From positions 4,047,501 through 4,111,500 of the forward strand of contig NC_089981.1 of NCBI RefSeq assembly GCF_036417845.1: 64,000 nucleotides of DNA, given 5' to 3'. The DNA comes from Apteryx mantelli (taxonomy: Eukaryota; Chordata; Aves; Apterygiformes; Apterygidae). Position numbers and translations under genes: made by a program. The notes beneath the pieces are model-generated. The model was not told where the DNA came from and did not search any database. It saw only the letters and a program-made list of their open reading frames with translations. Below, piece by piece: positions 1 through 13,835 of this stretch. Position 1 is the first letter of the stretch. Each line of letters opens with the position of its first letter.

Positions 1-3000
1 AGGGGTTAGCCATGGGCAAACTCTTAATGAGCAGTCACCCGGCACTGTATCCTGTCATTGTCTTGGGGGTAGAGGGGGGAGGGAAAGAGATAGACGGACA
101 TGGATTTGGTGCATGCCAACACTGTGATAGGCTCTGTATTATTTAAGTAGTGACAGTCATACCAAACCAGTTCTGGAGACAATGCCCTGCTGGTTTTTAT
201 TTAACTGCAGATGTAGGAATTGCCTAATTCGGACCCTGAAATTACACATCCGTGCGTGGCTCCAAGGCTCTTTTTCAGCTGAGAGAAAAGATGCTATGAT
301 GGTACGGTTCATCTGGCGTAGGAGAAATATTTACTTTGGGATGGGATGAATGCCAATTCTTGATTTCTCTTCACCTGCTGCACAGGGAACTGCACAGAAA
401 GCCCTGGTACAGATGCCTCACCTGCACTGTTTCACAGCAGTCCCATCCATAACAACTCTGCTGTGATGTCAACATGAGAACAGAGGCAGCCCCCTTCCCT
501 CCCCCCCCCCCCCCCAAAAAAAAAAAGCTTCATGAAAAATTCATGGAGGCATTTACCAACTTCTTAAAGCCTGGCTTTGGAATTTAAATGGTTTGGGATA
601 GGAATGGACAATCATGCTATTTTTAAAGTTGTTGAAATATACTTTAAAAAAAATCAGAAAATGCATTATGAACCCCTTGTCAACATGATGACCCACAGCT
701 GAAGGTGAACAAAACTTAAACTACTTTCATACTTTCACTGGTTTACTGTTAAGAATGTACATTCATTAGCACTGAGAGCTGAGTTCCAGCAGGAAACAGT
801 CATGAGCTTAGCCTTTACAGAAAGGCAGCAACCACAATAAAAGGCCCCTGAGAAACACATCCTTGACACTTGGTTTCAGTACAGAGCAGTGTGCAAACAA
901 CAAAGTCCTCTCAATTATTCTGCACCAGGCACCACAGCTGGAATGCCATGCCACAGTGCTTTAACAAACCTGAGGTCTATCTCCAGCCATGAGCATTCAT
1001 CATCCCAGCACAGAAGCATAGTTAAGATGCACCCAGATTTATCACCACAACACGCACGCCCAGGAGTCTGCACAGCACTCTGCCTCTTACCAGAGCAAGT
1101 CCAGTGAAGGGCCATGAAATGATTAAGGCACTGGAGCATCTCTCTTACAAAGGGAGGCAGAGGACTGTTTAGTCCAGAGAAGAGAGGGCTCATGGTGGGG
1201 GATCTTATCGATGTTTATAAATATCTGATGGGAAGGTGTGAAGAAGATGGAGCCAGACTCTTCTCAGTGGTGCCCAATGACAGGAAAATAGGCAATGGGC
1301 ACAAACTGAAGCTCAGGGAAGGGATGGTGTACCCAGAATGCATTTTGTTCTTTTGGCTTTATCTGGGGGGATACAAAATGGAATATAATCCAGTATCTGA
1401 TAAAAGACTACACTTCTTCCTATAAATTTTGTCCTGTAGACTTTCATAACAACGGTATTATCACTTTTAGGATCTACTCAGACATTTAATTTTTTCCCCT
1501 CTCCCAGTGCATAGAAGTCTAGGCAGACTTGGCGTTGAAGGATCTTTCCGTATACCTTGCATTACTATATTAAACAGTACCTCAGTACTTGCAGGAATGA
1601 CTTACACACTGGTTCTATAGCGAGAGCTTGCGAGAATATTCGAGCTGAATCTTATGCAGGAAATTCTTTACTGATAACCATTCTAGCAATTCATTACTAT
1701 GATCAGCTATGATTTTGTATAGGCCCTCCAGAAATGACAAAAGGTAAACCACTTGTGAAATCCATGCACTACTTGAAGTGCATGTGTAGCCAGGCATAAG
1801 AATGAACACAAATTACCAGCACTACTTCAGAGAACATCAAAAAATCCCACTCTTGTTCCAGGAAGCATCCATGCATTTATTTATTGTAATGCCACTTTCC
1901 CTCTGGATGCACAGCTTGGTGTATATGTTACTGTTCCAACACTACCAACCAATAACTTTTACAGTGTTAACGTGGATAATATTGTTTATCAATCACTCCT
2001 AAAGCCTCTTCTCTATGTTTGCAGTGTGTGCCTCTTACAAAATTAAGACTCCCATGTATATGTTAGAAGATATGCTGGTATTCTCCAAGGATTACCAAAC
2101 ACAGGTCTACCTTATGCAATGCTTGCATAGACCTTCGGCTGGAATAAATGCATGAGGTCGAGTTCTCTTTGTGTGTACTGCAGTAAGCCCTAGGACCATC
2201 AGAAATCACGTATCCCATGAAGTTTTGAAACAGAGAATGGAGCTAATCATTAGGTAATAAACCCAACAGATGCCAGAAATGGACACAGTGAACAGATACA
2301 TTTCATGTATGCCTAGGAGTAGAACTAGGGCTGTGCCCTTCCGTCTTCCCAAACTGGCTTAATGTGCTCTCCACTAGCTGAAAACTTTCCGAGTTACCCA
2401 TCTTTTGTTGGACAGCCACAAGAGGGCAATACTTCATACAAAATCGCTCTGTGATACACAGCTCCAAAATACAGTGCTGTACAGATAGTCAAGTGACGAT
2501 GTGCTAATACTAGCCAAACGAATGCACCTCCTGCCTGTGAGATGCTCCCTTTCTGGACCTTCTAACCTGAGACCTTACATCTAGATCCCAGTGCTGATAA
2601 TCCAATCCTGTCACAATGCAACGTCTGACATTCTGCTAAACCATACATCGCTAGCCATCAGCATGAAGTACGTGGTAAAGCTAACTATCTCATCAAAATG
2701 CACATGTCTAAAAGGTAGTGGTGTAGCTGTATGTGAAAGTATAAACAAGTTCAAGGAGAGCTTCACGTCATGTATCTTAGAAACCTCTTTCAGGTTGGGA
2801 TGCATTGCCCCTTCAAGGTGAGAGTCTCCCATGACTATGGAGAGAGCTTTGGGCTGCTGGCTCTCAGTGACACCTCTAGTTTTCAGATGTGTCATTGTAG
2901 GCATGTTCTTAGTTGTACCGGGTAATTAAAAGTAGAAACATAGGGCAGTGTCTGAGATATGTTCTTAGCCAAATCTAATGAGGCCTTCCAACTAACCAGG

Positions 3001-4276
3001 TTGGTTGTGATGTTGTTAGCCCAAGACTACAAAGGTCTAGGCTTGTGAATATGATGTTACTGATCCTCAAGATGCTTGTGAACTGTATGTGCCACTATTA
3101 TGTACCAAATGCAAATGCCGACTTTAAGGCCTTAGGAAAATATCAGCAATTACCAAAAGCGTCCTCAGCTGTGTCTGTATTATGCTGTTCTTTTTATCAG
3201 CTTTGTCATACGGTTACCAAGGCCTAGTGAATTTTACCTAAGTAGAGAAATATTTCATAAGAATAGCATTACTAGCCTCTCTCTATTCTAGATACTGAAA
3301 TATTCAGTCCATATGCAATAATTGCAGTACTTGTGAAGTATTACTCAGGAAAAAAAAAGGAGGCCTTTAGGCCAGTTGCAAGTAGATGTTACATATTGCT
3401 TGTAAAAAGGATATTCGTTCGCCCAGCAAAAAAAAAAAAAAAAATCTCAGGAGTCTATTTGGAGAATACATGCATGCACTAGTTGATGATATGCTGGGCC
3501 CAGATAATCCCAGGTCTGTTGGGGGAGCAATTTAAATCAAAAGTTTTGAATGCACACCTCTGAATTCAGTGAGTCCTTGGAAAAATAGTTCTTCCTTTGA
3601 GCCCTGCTTTCCAGGTCAACACCTCTCAGTGGCTTTTTTGGTTGCAGAAAACTTAGCCCTGGCCCGCTAGGAGAGTCTCTCTCCCTCTGTCACTTCAGAG
3701 GCTTCGCTCTGGCCAAGTCCTGCAGCACACTGCCCCCCCCTGCAACTCTCAGCTGTCTCTAATCTGCATTCAAACTGCAGATTCCCTACCAAACTCCTGC
3801 CCTGCCAAAGGCACTTGCTCTCCAGAAGGCTCTCAAAGGTCAGGATGTTTGGGGCAACTGAAATCTCCTGGAGTTTCATCTCGATCCACAGTGCAGCAAC
3901 CAGGACAAGACAAATAAGCAGCCATTCCCCCTGGTGCCCAGCCACATGCTTTTACATCTATACACTCATTATTATCGCAATTTCCTGGCTGTTTTTTTTT
4001 TTTCCCCTAGATTTTGAGTCCTAGCTTTGGATCTCAAAGCAAATAGAAAGCTTGGAAGGAGAGGAGAAGTCTTTTTATGCATGCCATGCTGCTGTTGAGA
4101 TTTGTTTAGGCCTCTTCTTTGCCCTGTGCATGCTACTGCATTGTGTAACCCTGCAGACTGGTGCTTCCACCGAGGGTCCTTAGCCTTATACCGGAGGAGC
4201 CGTCACTATGGGGTTTATGTAGGCATCAGAGGGGCAAATGTGTGTCTGGAGAAGGGCTTTGTTCAGCCCTCTCATG
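1..4276. other. Unique left flank, no gene recognised
   Basis: I see no coding exon, RNA gene or complete transposon here. The short open frames lack family motifs. Simple sequence is limited to a C15-A11 run at 501-526 and short A runs near 3348 and 3429. The right edge at 4277 is where similarity to the block at 55605 begins. Confidence 0.6.
501..526. repeat. Poly-C/poly-A simple repeat
   Basis: Fifteen C residues are followed directly by eleven A residues. It is simple sequence with no retrocopy body upstream that I can recognise, and its length is likely to be unstable or error-prone in an assembly. Confidence 0.85.
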
Positions 4277-4626
4277 CCACACCAGGACTATGTTCCTGGA
4301 GTAATGCGATCAAAGCAATCTGATTTTGACTAATAGTGGGATTAATGAGCTTTGTCAGGTCTTGAGCTGTCCAACTAAGGATGCTCGTTATGAGCCCAGG
4401 CCAATTACAGACTTAGCTGCTGCCTTCAGACATGGGGCTGAGAACGATCCTTTTTTCTTTCATGGCCATTTGTGTTTCAGACATAGAGACAAGATGCTCT
4501 GAGGTAGTTCTGTTGCAAGGGAATAATCCCTCCCTGCAGCTCACATTGCAGGTGGGCTCCATCCTCCCTGCTAGGCTCCCTCAGAATGTTCTTTATTCTA
4601 AAATTAAATGAAAAACTGGGTTTCTA

Positions 4627-5771
4627 ATGAAAACTTTGTCCCCTGTTTTCCAGGTTCTGCAAAGGAGATGGAGTAGCAAGAAGAAATCTGCAGAGTAGGA
4701 GGCCTGGGACAGCAGAAGAAGACAGGGAAACTTGTGAATTGGCCTTATCTTTGCCAGAAACCATTTCTGAGTTTACTGCCTTTGCTATGTAGACCAAATT
4801 GGTCAGTCAGCTGTGTATCATCCCAGCATAAAACAGAGTAGTTCAAAACCAGCTCAGTCCAGGCAGTTTTAAGCTGCAGCCCCACTAGTGCAATGCAGCC
4901 AGCTCTGTTTGACCCATCATCTTTAAATGAAATAGATTAGACCGGGGTCTCTGTGGGGTTTTTGAGATACAGCAAAAGCATTGTAGAGATCCTGCCAGTT
5001 TTCACAGGCTGCTTTTCCTTCAAGGCGGTCTCTCACTGTCCCTAGATTAGAGCAATAATCACGTCTGACTGTAAGATGAGAGAGCTGCTAATTTCAAGGA
5101 GTGAAAGAACTTGAGCTTTTAATGATGCACACTGGAGCCAATTTAAACACACTCGCAAACTCACTTGCCAAGTTGCATCATTGCAATTTGTCAGGCACAA
5201 GTTTCTTAACTGTACCTACAGAGACCTTACTAAAATCATCCTAAGTCATTTCCTGGAGAGACAACCAATTATATTAAATTGCTTGCCTTGAGTCTTTAGA
5301 CACAGGCTCCTTAAAGCTGTAACCTACCTGGAATTTGCATTTGGCTTCCTTGTCAAAGTCAGAGTGATTAGTTCAAATCAATACGTGTAATAATCTGCGT
5401 AGGGTTTCCTCAGAGAAAAGCAAAGGAAGTCACAGACATTTCCCCTGGAGGAAAGGTAAAGCTTAAAAAAAGAAACTAGGAAATTACAGTTTCACAATTA
5501 CAGATGAAGCAATTAAAAAAAAAAATCTGAAATGCCACAGTTTTGTTCTTATGGCTATGTTAGCATCCGTCAAATATTACTAGTCATCAGTTAATAAGTA
5601 TCAGACTGACGTGCCTGTTTTCCACAGTCTCTCCATTTTGCCCACCAGCACAAAATGTCTTCTTAAAGGCATACATCTTAAGGCTGAGAGAAATCAAACT
5701 GGCAACAGAGGAATCCAGTGCTGAAGTCCATCACTTCCACAATTTATGAAACAGGTTGCCCCTTCCGGGGA

Positions 5772-5803
<32 letters not shown>

Positions 5804-5921
5804 TTAATAATAAAATAATTGAAATTTGACAGTATACATAATCCAGCCCAATTTGTTCTCATTCCTGCCACCTCTCTCAGGTTATTAGGCAGAGCAGAGG
5901 GGTTGCCTTGGGCAGCAGATT
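4627..5921. other. 1.3-kb segment present in copy A and absent from copy B
   Basis: Copy B passes directly from the equivalent of 4626 to 5922 (junction at 55954/55955). At most one base of microhomology is visible at the joint, and no target-site duplication is seen in A. The segment contains a long poly-A run but no recognised element or gene. A deletion in B by end joining is the simplest reading; an insertion into A cannot be excluded from two copies alone. Confidence 0.85.
5771..5799. repeat. Poly-A run inside the A-only segment
   Basis: A run of more than 25 A residues follows a short G tract. About 120 bp of ordinary sequence separates it from the right end of the A-only segment, so it is not an obvious retroposon tail at that breakpoint. 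Confidence 0.8.
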
Positions 5922-7470
5922 AGTAATGGCAGCAAGATTGCCAAGACCCCAGCAGAGCAGAATCCTGGAAAATTTCAGTGGGGCATAAATGGAGGTGGTC
6001 ACTGAAGGAGTGGGACAGGGAAGGAAGAACAGCCCCCTCCCCAAACTGGCAATTGTGTCCTTGTTTTTTTCTGTATCCTTAGCAGCGGGTAGTGAATTCC
6101 AGCTCTTCAGGGCTGTCCCTGCACAACTCTGTGGCCTCCTTTCAGGTTTGGCAACAAAATTCAACTGCCGAGAAGCCTGTCAGCCAACCCTTCAAGTCTG
6201 CCAGTGCAACTCTTATCCTAAACCCTACCCGACAAGCACGCCATAGTTCCATTAAGGATCCCAAATCCTATTTTCCACTGCCATGTTCCCTACGAGATCA
6301 AAGATCAAGAATACCTCGAGCCCACCTCCGCCATATGTGTCAACTCACAGACCCAGGTGAGGGCTGCTACCTACAGACTTGGAAATAGAGAGTTCAGTCC
6401 CCTGTCCTGCAAAGACCTTTGGCATCCCAGACTATTTTCACACAATGTCAGACCATGCAGACATACCACTTCCCCCACCTGTGATCATGAGCTCTAACCT
6501 TATTGTAGTGCAATGCCTTTCAAACTGAAGAACTCAGCACTGAGGATAAGCTGGCTGCTGTTGCAAGGCCATGGCTGAAGAAGGTAGAGTCCAGGGGGTG
6601 GGGGAACCTGGATGTGTTGGTGGCCGCACAGGCTACAGCCAACACCGAGGGGGTCTGTGAAGTAAGTGCCAAGGTCTGGCTGAACTCCTGGAGCAAGGGA
6701 CTCAGCTGAGGAAGACTCCAGGGGCTGTTTGGGGAAAGAATGGTCCCGCTGTGGTGGCCTGGTTAGGCTGTGCGTGAGGACGCTGACTCTGGATGGAGGG
6801 AAGGCAAAGGAAGGGAGGAGAGGACTAAAAGGGGACATGGCTCAGCCTAGCAGGAGGAGAAGAAATGAGTAATTGGAGCAAGTGACAGAAGCGAGCGTGA
6901 GAAGCGCAGTTCAGGGCACTACCTAGATAAGCTCAAGCAGCTGGAAGTCCAGACTGGCACTCAACCTAGCCTCCACAGGTAACGACACAGACTGTGAATG
7001 CTCGTAATGGCAGAACTGAGCTGAGGCCAGGGTTTACCTTGTTTCAAGCAATGACAGGCTGTGAGGCGATCAGCAATTGCAAAAAAGTCATTTATGCATC
7101 CTCTGCAGACATGTCCCTTGTTTGTAGCTGGCTAACTCTGCTCCTAAATTCACTGTTTCCACCATTCTTTTATTTCTCCCTGAAGTCCAGCTGAGCCCCT
7201 TCACTTTTGGGCCATAGCCACCTGCTGCTATTTCAGTCTGCCCTCACCCTCATGCATATCTGAAGACCTCTTTCCCAAAAGCTGTTCCTGTGAGGTAATT
7301 ACATACTCAGTTATTTCCAGTTGATAAACTTCATGCGCTTAGAGGTGCATGTGATGGACACGCATGCAGAACTACCACTAACTTAAAAGCCCCAGTATTC
7401 CTCCATGCATCCCACAGTGCCTCCATCTTCCCACAGGTTCCCTTCCCGCTTCCAGCACATCTCCCAAGGA

Positions 7471-7503
7471 AAAATAAATAAATAAATAAATAAATAAATA
7501 AAT
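7471..7503 (+). repeat. (AAAT)n microsatellite, copy A
   Basis: About eight AAAT/AATA units. The equivalent array in copy B is at about 57507-57547 and is slightly longer and interrupted, showing independent length change since the duplication. Confidence 0.9.
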
Positions 7504-10500
7504 CATCTCTGTAAGTGCTCCTATTCCCAGGTTTTTAGCACTTCCTTTTAAACCAACTGCCCAGCTAGTCAGCTGGTATAGTTTGACTTTGAGCCATCCT
7601 TACATTTGAGGTGGAGAAGCACTTCCAGTTTCCAAAGCATTTTTCATACCTACTTTCTTCTCTAGCTTCATTTAATTCAAAACACACTCTATTATTACAT
7701 ACTATATGACTGTATTGCAATGTCTATGGTATACATTCCGAAATATCTAATAATTTCTTTATTGAAATTAAATGATTCAAAATGATCAAAGTGAAGCATT
7801 TTGATTTTTCTCAATTGAAATTTAGCATAATTGACCCAGAAGACATTTCAGTGTTTCAACATTGCTCTCTCATGCAAAAGGAAGGTTAGAGAAGTAGGAA
7901 TTCACCATTGAAGAGAAACACTATTTGCCCAAAGATGGGAGATCTCTGGAGAGCAGCCTCCACCAGGAATACCAATGACTCCCCCACTGCTTCTGACCTT
8001 CCTTCTCTTTCTGCAGGTGTGGGAGTGAGGGCAAATTTCAGACAGCATTTAAAATACCAGCAGAAATTGAGTGGAAATGGAAAAGGTCCCCCGTCCCTGT
8101 AAGATGAGTTTGCAAGAGAGAGATGATGAATTATCTTCTTGAATGGCCTGTCTCCTTCCTTTACTACAAAGGCAGCTTAGACAACCAGATTAGATTCAGT
8201 CACCTAACTTTTAAATAGCTTAAGTGCAGGGAGATGAATCCCATCTGCTGTATAGACATGAGGCATGTGCTCAAGATCCATGATGGGTCTGGATCTACTG
8301 CACAGCTCTGTCCAGGAGATGCATTTCACATTCTCTGAAATATCACACTGAGCTGCACCGTGTGCTGTTCGGACTGTCTTTATGTGCGCAGTAAACTATG
8401 CCCATCCCAAAATCTGGGATGCATGGATCCTAATCAACATGACATGGAGAAAGCATGTGTGAAATTGCACGTGCATGTGTAAAAACAAAAAAACAAAAAA
8501 AAATCCTCCTTCCCTGGAAATCCACCAGCCTTACCCTCCCAAGCCTGCAGTTCTGCGCCATGCCATCACACCATATTTCCATACCACAGCAATGCAGGAG
8601 GCCAGGCTCCATGATTACTCTTTCAAATGCTCATAGGTGTGAAACACTTGGGGAAAACGTACAGGAAGACTTCCTTACTGAGCTTTAGCTGTATGCAAGT
8701 GACCTATTTAAAGCTATTCAGGCTTCCTCTGTGTTCATCAGAGAGAAAGAAGTTAGCATCTTCACAGAGCGCTTCTTCCTTAGGGTTGGTTGAATCATCC
8801 CCAGGAACTGCCTGTCTCTCTCCGTTGAGTCCAGAGGGGGTTTAGATGACTAGATTAGATTCAGCCAAAGCTTTTAGGTGCTTCCTGGTAGATGACATGA
8901 GTGTTTTCACCCACAGTCCTCACCCATTTCTCCCTTTTATCTCTACTGAGAGATCTCCAACCACCCAGGCACCAGCATGAGGTCCTTCAGTAGGATGCCT
9001 GAATTTAGGCGAGATGAACTGAATCCTGAGTCACTTACTCTAACACAAACAGATAATGCAACTCCCTGTATTTATCTTGCTGGCAGATGTTGAACTTTTG
9101 ATGTATTTGGTGACATAATCAATACGTTCATAATGGACAATTTGCTGAAGGAGCACAGTAACTTAATTACTGCAAGGTGGAAGTTTCACAGTTATTCAAT
9201 TCACCTCACAGAAGAAAATCCTCTTGTCTTCCCTTTACTCTGCTTCCCCAAATACTTGTGCTGCCTCCCCAGCTATAATACTGCATTGTGTCACTTCCTC
9301 CTTTACCTATGGATGTCCCCTTGTATGACTTTTCATAATTAACTTGTGCAGGAGAATTACGACAATTTTCAGAAAAGTTTTTTGAAATATAGCGCCCTAC
9401 TATGGCTAAAGAAAATCCAACAAATAAAATAGCCATCTTCAACTTACCGGAAAACATCAGCACCAGTGTATACACATTTATACACACTCAGGTTTGTGCC
9501 TTCGCCATCTGGTGGCAAAGCACGATCATAGCGTGTCCACAGAGCTGGGAAAGTTTTTGGACCCTATCTATTTGTTTGAAAATGAGAATTCGAAATAAGT
9601 AAGATGGTTGAGAAAGTTTCTGTTTTTCAACGTTTGTTGATAATACCATCAGTTATATACATACATCATTTGGAGAGCTTCTATTTTGTAAATAGGTGAT
9701 ACTTATTGTTTACTGCTGCTACTTGTTTTACTGTATCTTCTTGTATTATATTGTACTGAACAACATTGCATTGCATCATATCTGAGTGTTGTGGCACAAA
9801 AATATCCGACATGCTCTTTTCAGATAGTTGACTATGCATCTAGTCATAGGCTTGAGCAAAAGGCTGTCCCAGCTTATTGCAGTTAGAGCTGAGCAAATGG
9901 ATTTGTCTTACCCAAATTTAAACCTCTGCAGCAGATTTGAGTTCATCTGACCTCATCAATCTAATCTTGCTTTAAGGTTAAAAAAAAAGGGGGGGGGCAC
10001 TTCTTGAGCACTGTTCATCTTTTCTTAGAAGAGGCATCTTCATACCCCGGGATCCATGAATCTTCTTTGTAAACTATGAAGAACACGAGATGAACAGCTT
10101 AGGTGAAGGCGATTACTTCTGAGATCATATCTCTTACATCATAGACAGCCAAAGCACAGACAGCAAAAACCTCACATCTTGTCCTTCCAACTGGGGAATC
10201 CAAGTCAGTGAGTGTAATTATAACCTGGTTACTTTCTCATGTATCCTGAAATGTTGGAGCTGAGAAAGATATCTAAGCCATATTACACGCTAAGATCAAA
10301 TTAAAAAAAAAAGTACTTCTCTTCTTCTTTTTTCTAACTCTTACATTGCATAGGAGGGAATTTACTAGTTGCACTGGATAGTATGAAATTTGCATTTTCC
10401 TGGCCTTAGAAATTAGTAGCTGAAAGATCTATTTCCCATCTCTAGTTTCTTTGCTATGAAGGATGGCCATTCATTTTCTTACACCCACTGCTTAATCTTG

Positions 10501-12130
10501 CCTGCTATAACACTGGATTTCAACACAGTTAGAGTTGCTTGCTTTCTCAACTGGGAAATAACATCTGTGTTCACTTTGGAAGTTCTTGTATGATCCAAGC
10601 ATAAGTTGCTATGTAATTGCTTGCAAGTCTTCTTCTTCTTCTTTTTTTTTTCCAGTAAGGACTGGATTATTTACCAGATTTGCTTATAGACCCTTGATCT
10701 CCAGATGTCTATACATACATATAGAAGCTCCATCGTTAACCAGATAGATAAAAGCCTGTTCAGATCTCCTTCTTTTTCAGAGTGCTGGGTATTACCAAGA
10801 GTGGAATAAATCCAAATCTTCTCAACATTTTGGAAAGAGACCATCTCTGTTATACAAAACAGAAATAACAGAGATAAAGTCTGTTTCTCTTTAAAAGTAG
10901 ACTGAAATTTAGCAAAACATCGTTTCAGGACAATGTGGAACTAGAAGGTTACAGTCTAGGAATCCTAGAATAACCTCATTTTCACACGTGTTCTTTGTGG
11001 CTTGTATGTCCAATTTATTGATAGAATTGATACAGCAGCAGCAGCAGACTGTAGTCATGTATTCTTCTGTGCAAATAAATTGCAGTTACTTACCTTTGGT
11101 TTAATAAAGACATGATAAGTGAAAATGGATATGAATTTAACTCTTTTCATAGTCCTGGAGTTTAAGTGCAGTTGACATCTGCTATGGAATATCATTGTAA
11201 TTCCATGCAGACAAATGCATGTGAAACCTTATTTTCCCCAGAGATGCTGACCATCCATTTCTGTCTTCACAGGTAACTCTGTATATCCTGCACACCTTCA
11301 AAAGTCAGCTCATGAATTCATACGTCCATGTACCTACTAGTCAGACAGTCAGTTTGTTATGAGAGTGAATGGAGCTTGGTTTGGTGCAGGAACGAGCAGA
11401 ATTAATCAAAGAGTGTTTTCTATCAGACATTTGTCTAGTAGAATGCCATCAAAGTTGGCTGGAAAGAGCTGGAATCCAACCAGTGGACTTTTATACCCTT
11501 TTCTGAATTTAAAAAATATTAGTATCACAGTTATAAGTAAGGCAGTGAAGGAATAGTTGGTTTATTTGTAATAAATCTGGAGTAGCTCTACATGCATATG
11601 GCTGCTTATGGAATTCATCTCACCTAGAGATATACCTTTAAGCATGCCTTCGTTTCTGTCTTCCATCTTAGTTTCTTCTCAATAGGGAGGGGGAGGAAAA
11701 AAAAAGTAACAGGTGTTTTTACAGAATGGTTCATGTGAGTATCTTAGACATCTGCTACATGATGAGATGAGTTATGCCATAGAAGTGCCCATTTTTTCCT
11801 TCCTTTTCCCTATTCAGGATGTGTAGAATGATAAGTTCAGGAGGCTGCAGCCAGGGCCTGTCCCTCTGGCCCTGAGCCAGGTGGGCAGAGAAGACCTAGA
11901 GGTGGTAGCCGAGTTCAACCAAGAGTCCAGATGACCGGGAGAGTTCCTGGTGATGAAGCAGGTATGAGGTCAAGCTGAGAAGTCAGCCTGCGGGTCAGAG
12001 CCAGGATCAGGTAACCAGGGACAGAGAGAGTCCAGTGCCTACTGGGCAGGCCCAAAGTGACAAGATAGGTCCAGGGTCAAGCTGGGAAGTCAGTCCACAG
12101 GGCAGGGTCCAGAGCAATGGAGTCTGCACG

Positions 12131-12158
12131 CTGAGCTGAGCTGAGCTGAGCTGAGCTG
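12131..12158 (+). repeat. (CTGAG)n pentanucleotide array, copy A
   Basis: Five CTGAG units followed by CTGG. Copy B has only two units at 62194-62203, so the array expanded in A or contracted in B after the duplication. Confidence 0.9.
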
Positions 12159-12327
12159 GAGATCAGTGCTCCTCCAGGGTAGCTCAGACAGAAACTGAAG
12201 GCCCAGGGTTGAGCTTAAATGGGTCTCCTGGGCCCATGGGCAGGAGGTGCAAGTGGATGCCTCAGGCGAGGATGATCAGGCCCATTAAGGCCTGTTAGTG
12301 CCTTCAGACCCTGGAAACAGCAGCAAT

Positions 12328-13835
12328 TGAAATGCTCACTAGCATATGTAATGTTGATTTAAGAATTCAAAGAACTGGGAAATGTTACTACCTCTTTAAG
12401 ATCTGTCAGAGACTATTTCTTCTGTTTCCAGTGTCATTTAGCCTACTTGCCACTAACAGCTCTTGAACATTGATACCTATGTATTTACCATTATTAGACT
12501 GTGACTTAGTGGCATTCATAGTGCTCCAGCTTCACACTGGAACAATCTAGGTAGATAATGTATGTTACAGGTGGTTTGGGATAACACAGACAAGTGATTC
12601 CATTTCAGAATGGCATTTTGGATGAAATCAGTATTGTCCTCGTTGACCAAAGGAAGTAAGCTGGTCACTGCTAGCGGGAGCATATGATCATGATCGGTTT
12701 TTGCCAGTTGTTCTCCAGAGTGTATCAAGACAAGATTGCTTACCTAATGTGAACAAATATCTGAGCAAAACGGCAGCAGAAAATTACACCACAGTAGCTG
12801 AGTTCCTCCCCCTAGATCTAATGAACAAGGCAGAAGCACAGCCCATTCTCATTGTAATGCTTTTAATTATTTACCTGATGACTGTAGTTGGAAATCTGGC
12901 CTTGACTGCATTAATAAGGATTGTCTCCCCAAACCACCCTCCCAAATAGCTTTTCCTTAGTCATCTGGCAGTCTTAGACCTCTGCTGCTCAGGCATCACC
13001 CCCAGGATGCTGGCCAGTCTCTTAGCAGAGAGCAAAGCTGTCTCATTTGGTGGCTGTGCTGCCCAGATGTATTGTTTCTCTACATTTTGCACCAACAAAT
13101 GTTTCATTCTGGCTGTGATGGCGTATGACCAGCTGGAAAACACTGCTATTCAAAGCCGTCATGTCATGAAGCCTCAGCATCCAGCTGTGACTTTGTTCTT
13201 ATTCTTGTGGGTCTCTAATCTCAATGATACACAGCAGCTGTGCCTTTTGGGTGTCCTTCTGCCATTCCAGCATCACCAGTCACTTCTGTGGTGTGGTACC
13301 CCTGATGAGCCTCTCCTGCTCTGACATCGGGGTTAACAAGATCATCATCATAGCATTTTGCATCTTAGGTGACATCTTTGTCATACTGGAGGTACGCATT
13401 TCCTACATCTACATCATCTCTGCCATCCTGAGGTGCCACTCCAGCGAGGGAAGACCCAAAGCCTTCTCCACCTGTGCATCCTGTGCACTTGATAGTTTTT
13501 GCCATATTCTTTGGCACTCCAGCTACACACCCCACAGCTCTGGCTCCTTGCCTGACCAAGATCAGGTGATATATGCGTTTTATACAATGGTAAGCCCCAC
13601 AGTCTACAGCTTGAGGACCAAGGAGGTCCTCAAAATGAGGCACTGAATGGACTGTTACATGGAGAAAATTGTTTGTCAGTCAATAAAACCTCCAAAGGAG
13701 TTGGAACAGGTGCTTAAAAAATTAAAATGATGAGTACAGCTGTTCATGGATGAATTTATTCTGAAATAATTGCTCGTTATGCAACAGAAGTAGGAGAAAA
13801 GTGAATGCAGAAGTGAAGAAAGATATAACTGTAAT
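12328..13835. other. 1.5-kb OR-bearing segment present in copy A and absent from copy B
   Basis: Homology to copy B stops near the CAGCAGCAAT at 12318-12327 and resumes at GTAATATTAA, 13831. In B the two sides are joined at about 62371-62400 by an AT-rich stretch with repeated ATTAA units. The segment contains the whole OR pseudogene at 12761-13646. Exact edges are blurred by the AT-rich filler. Confidence 0.8.
12761..13646 (+). pseudogene. Olfactory receptor pseudogene (class II, OR5/8/9-like)
   Basis: Conceptual translation starts in the usual NYTTVAEF region of an OR N-terminus and passes through TM1 (VVGNLAL). A TAG at 12947-12949 replaces the normal PMYFF core. The same frame resumes with LSHLAVLDLCCS and GGCAAQ, which includes the conserved TM3 cysteine. 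MAYD is kept but the expected DRYVAIC region is destroyed. Between about 13220 and 13300 the frame shifts; the new frame gives TM5-TM7 with SSEGRPKAFSTC and a final SLRTKEV before a stop at 13646. No start methionine is present where expected (CTG at 12761). With a stop, a lost ionic-lock motif and a frameshift it cannot encode a receptor. Subfamily is inferred from motifs only. Confidence 0.9.

Noticed and set aside
1802..2080. TPMYM-like stretch at about 2048, considered as an OR TM2 remnant
   Set aside because: No neighbouring OR motifs in any frame, and the preceding frame lacks the TM1 GN motif.
5771..5799. Poly-A run as the tail of a retrocopy inserted in copy A
   Set aside because: No gene-like body upstream, no target-site duplication, and the A-only segment continues well beyond the run.
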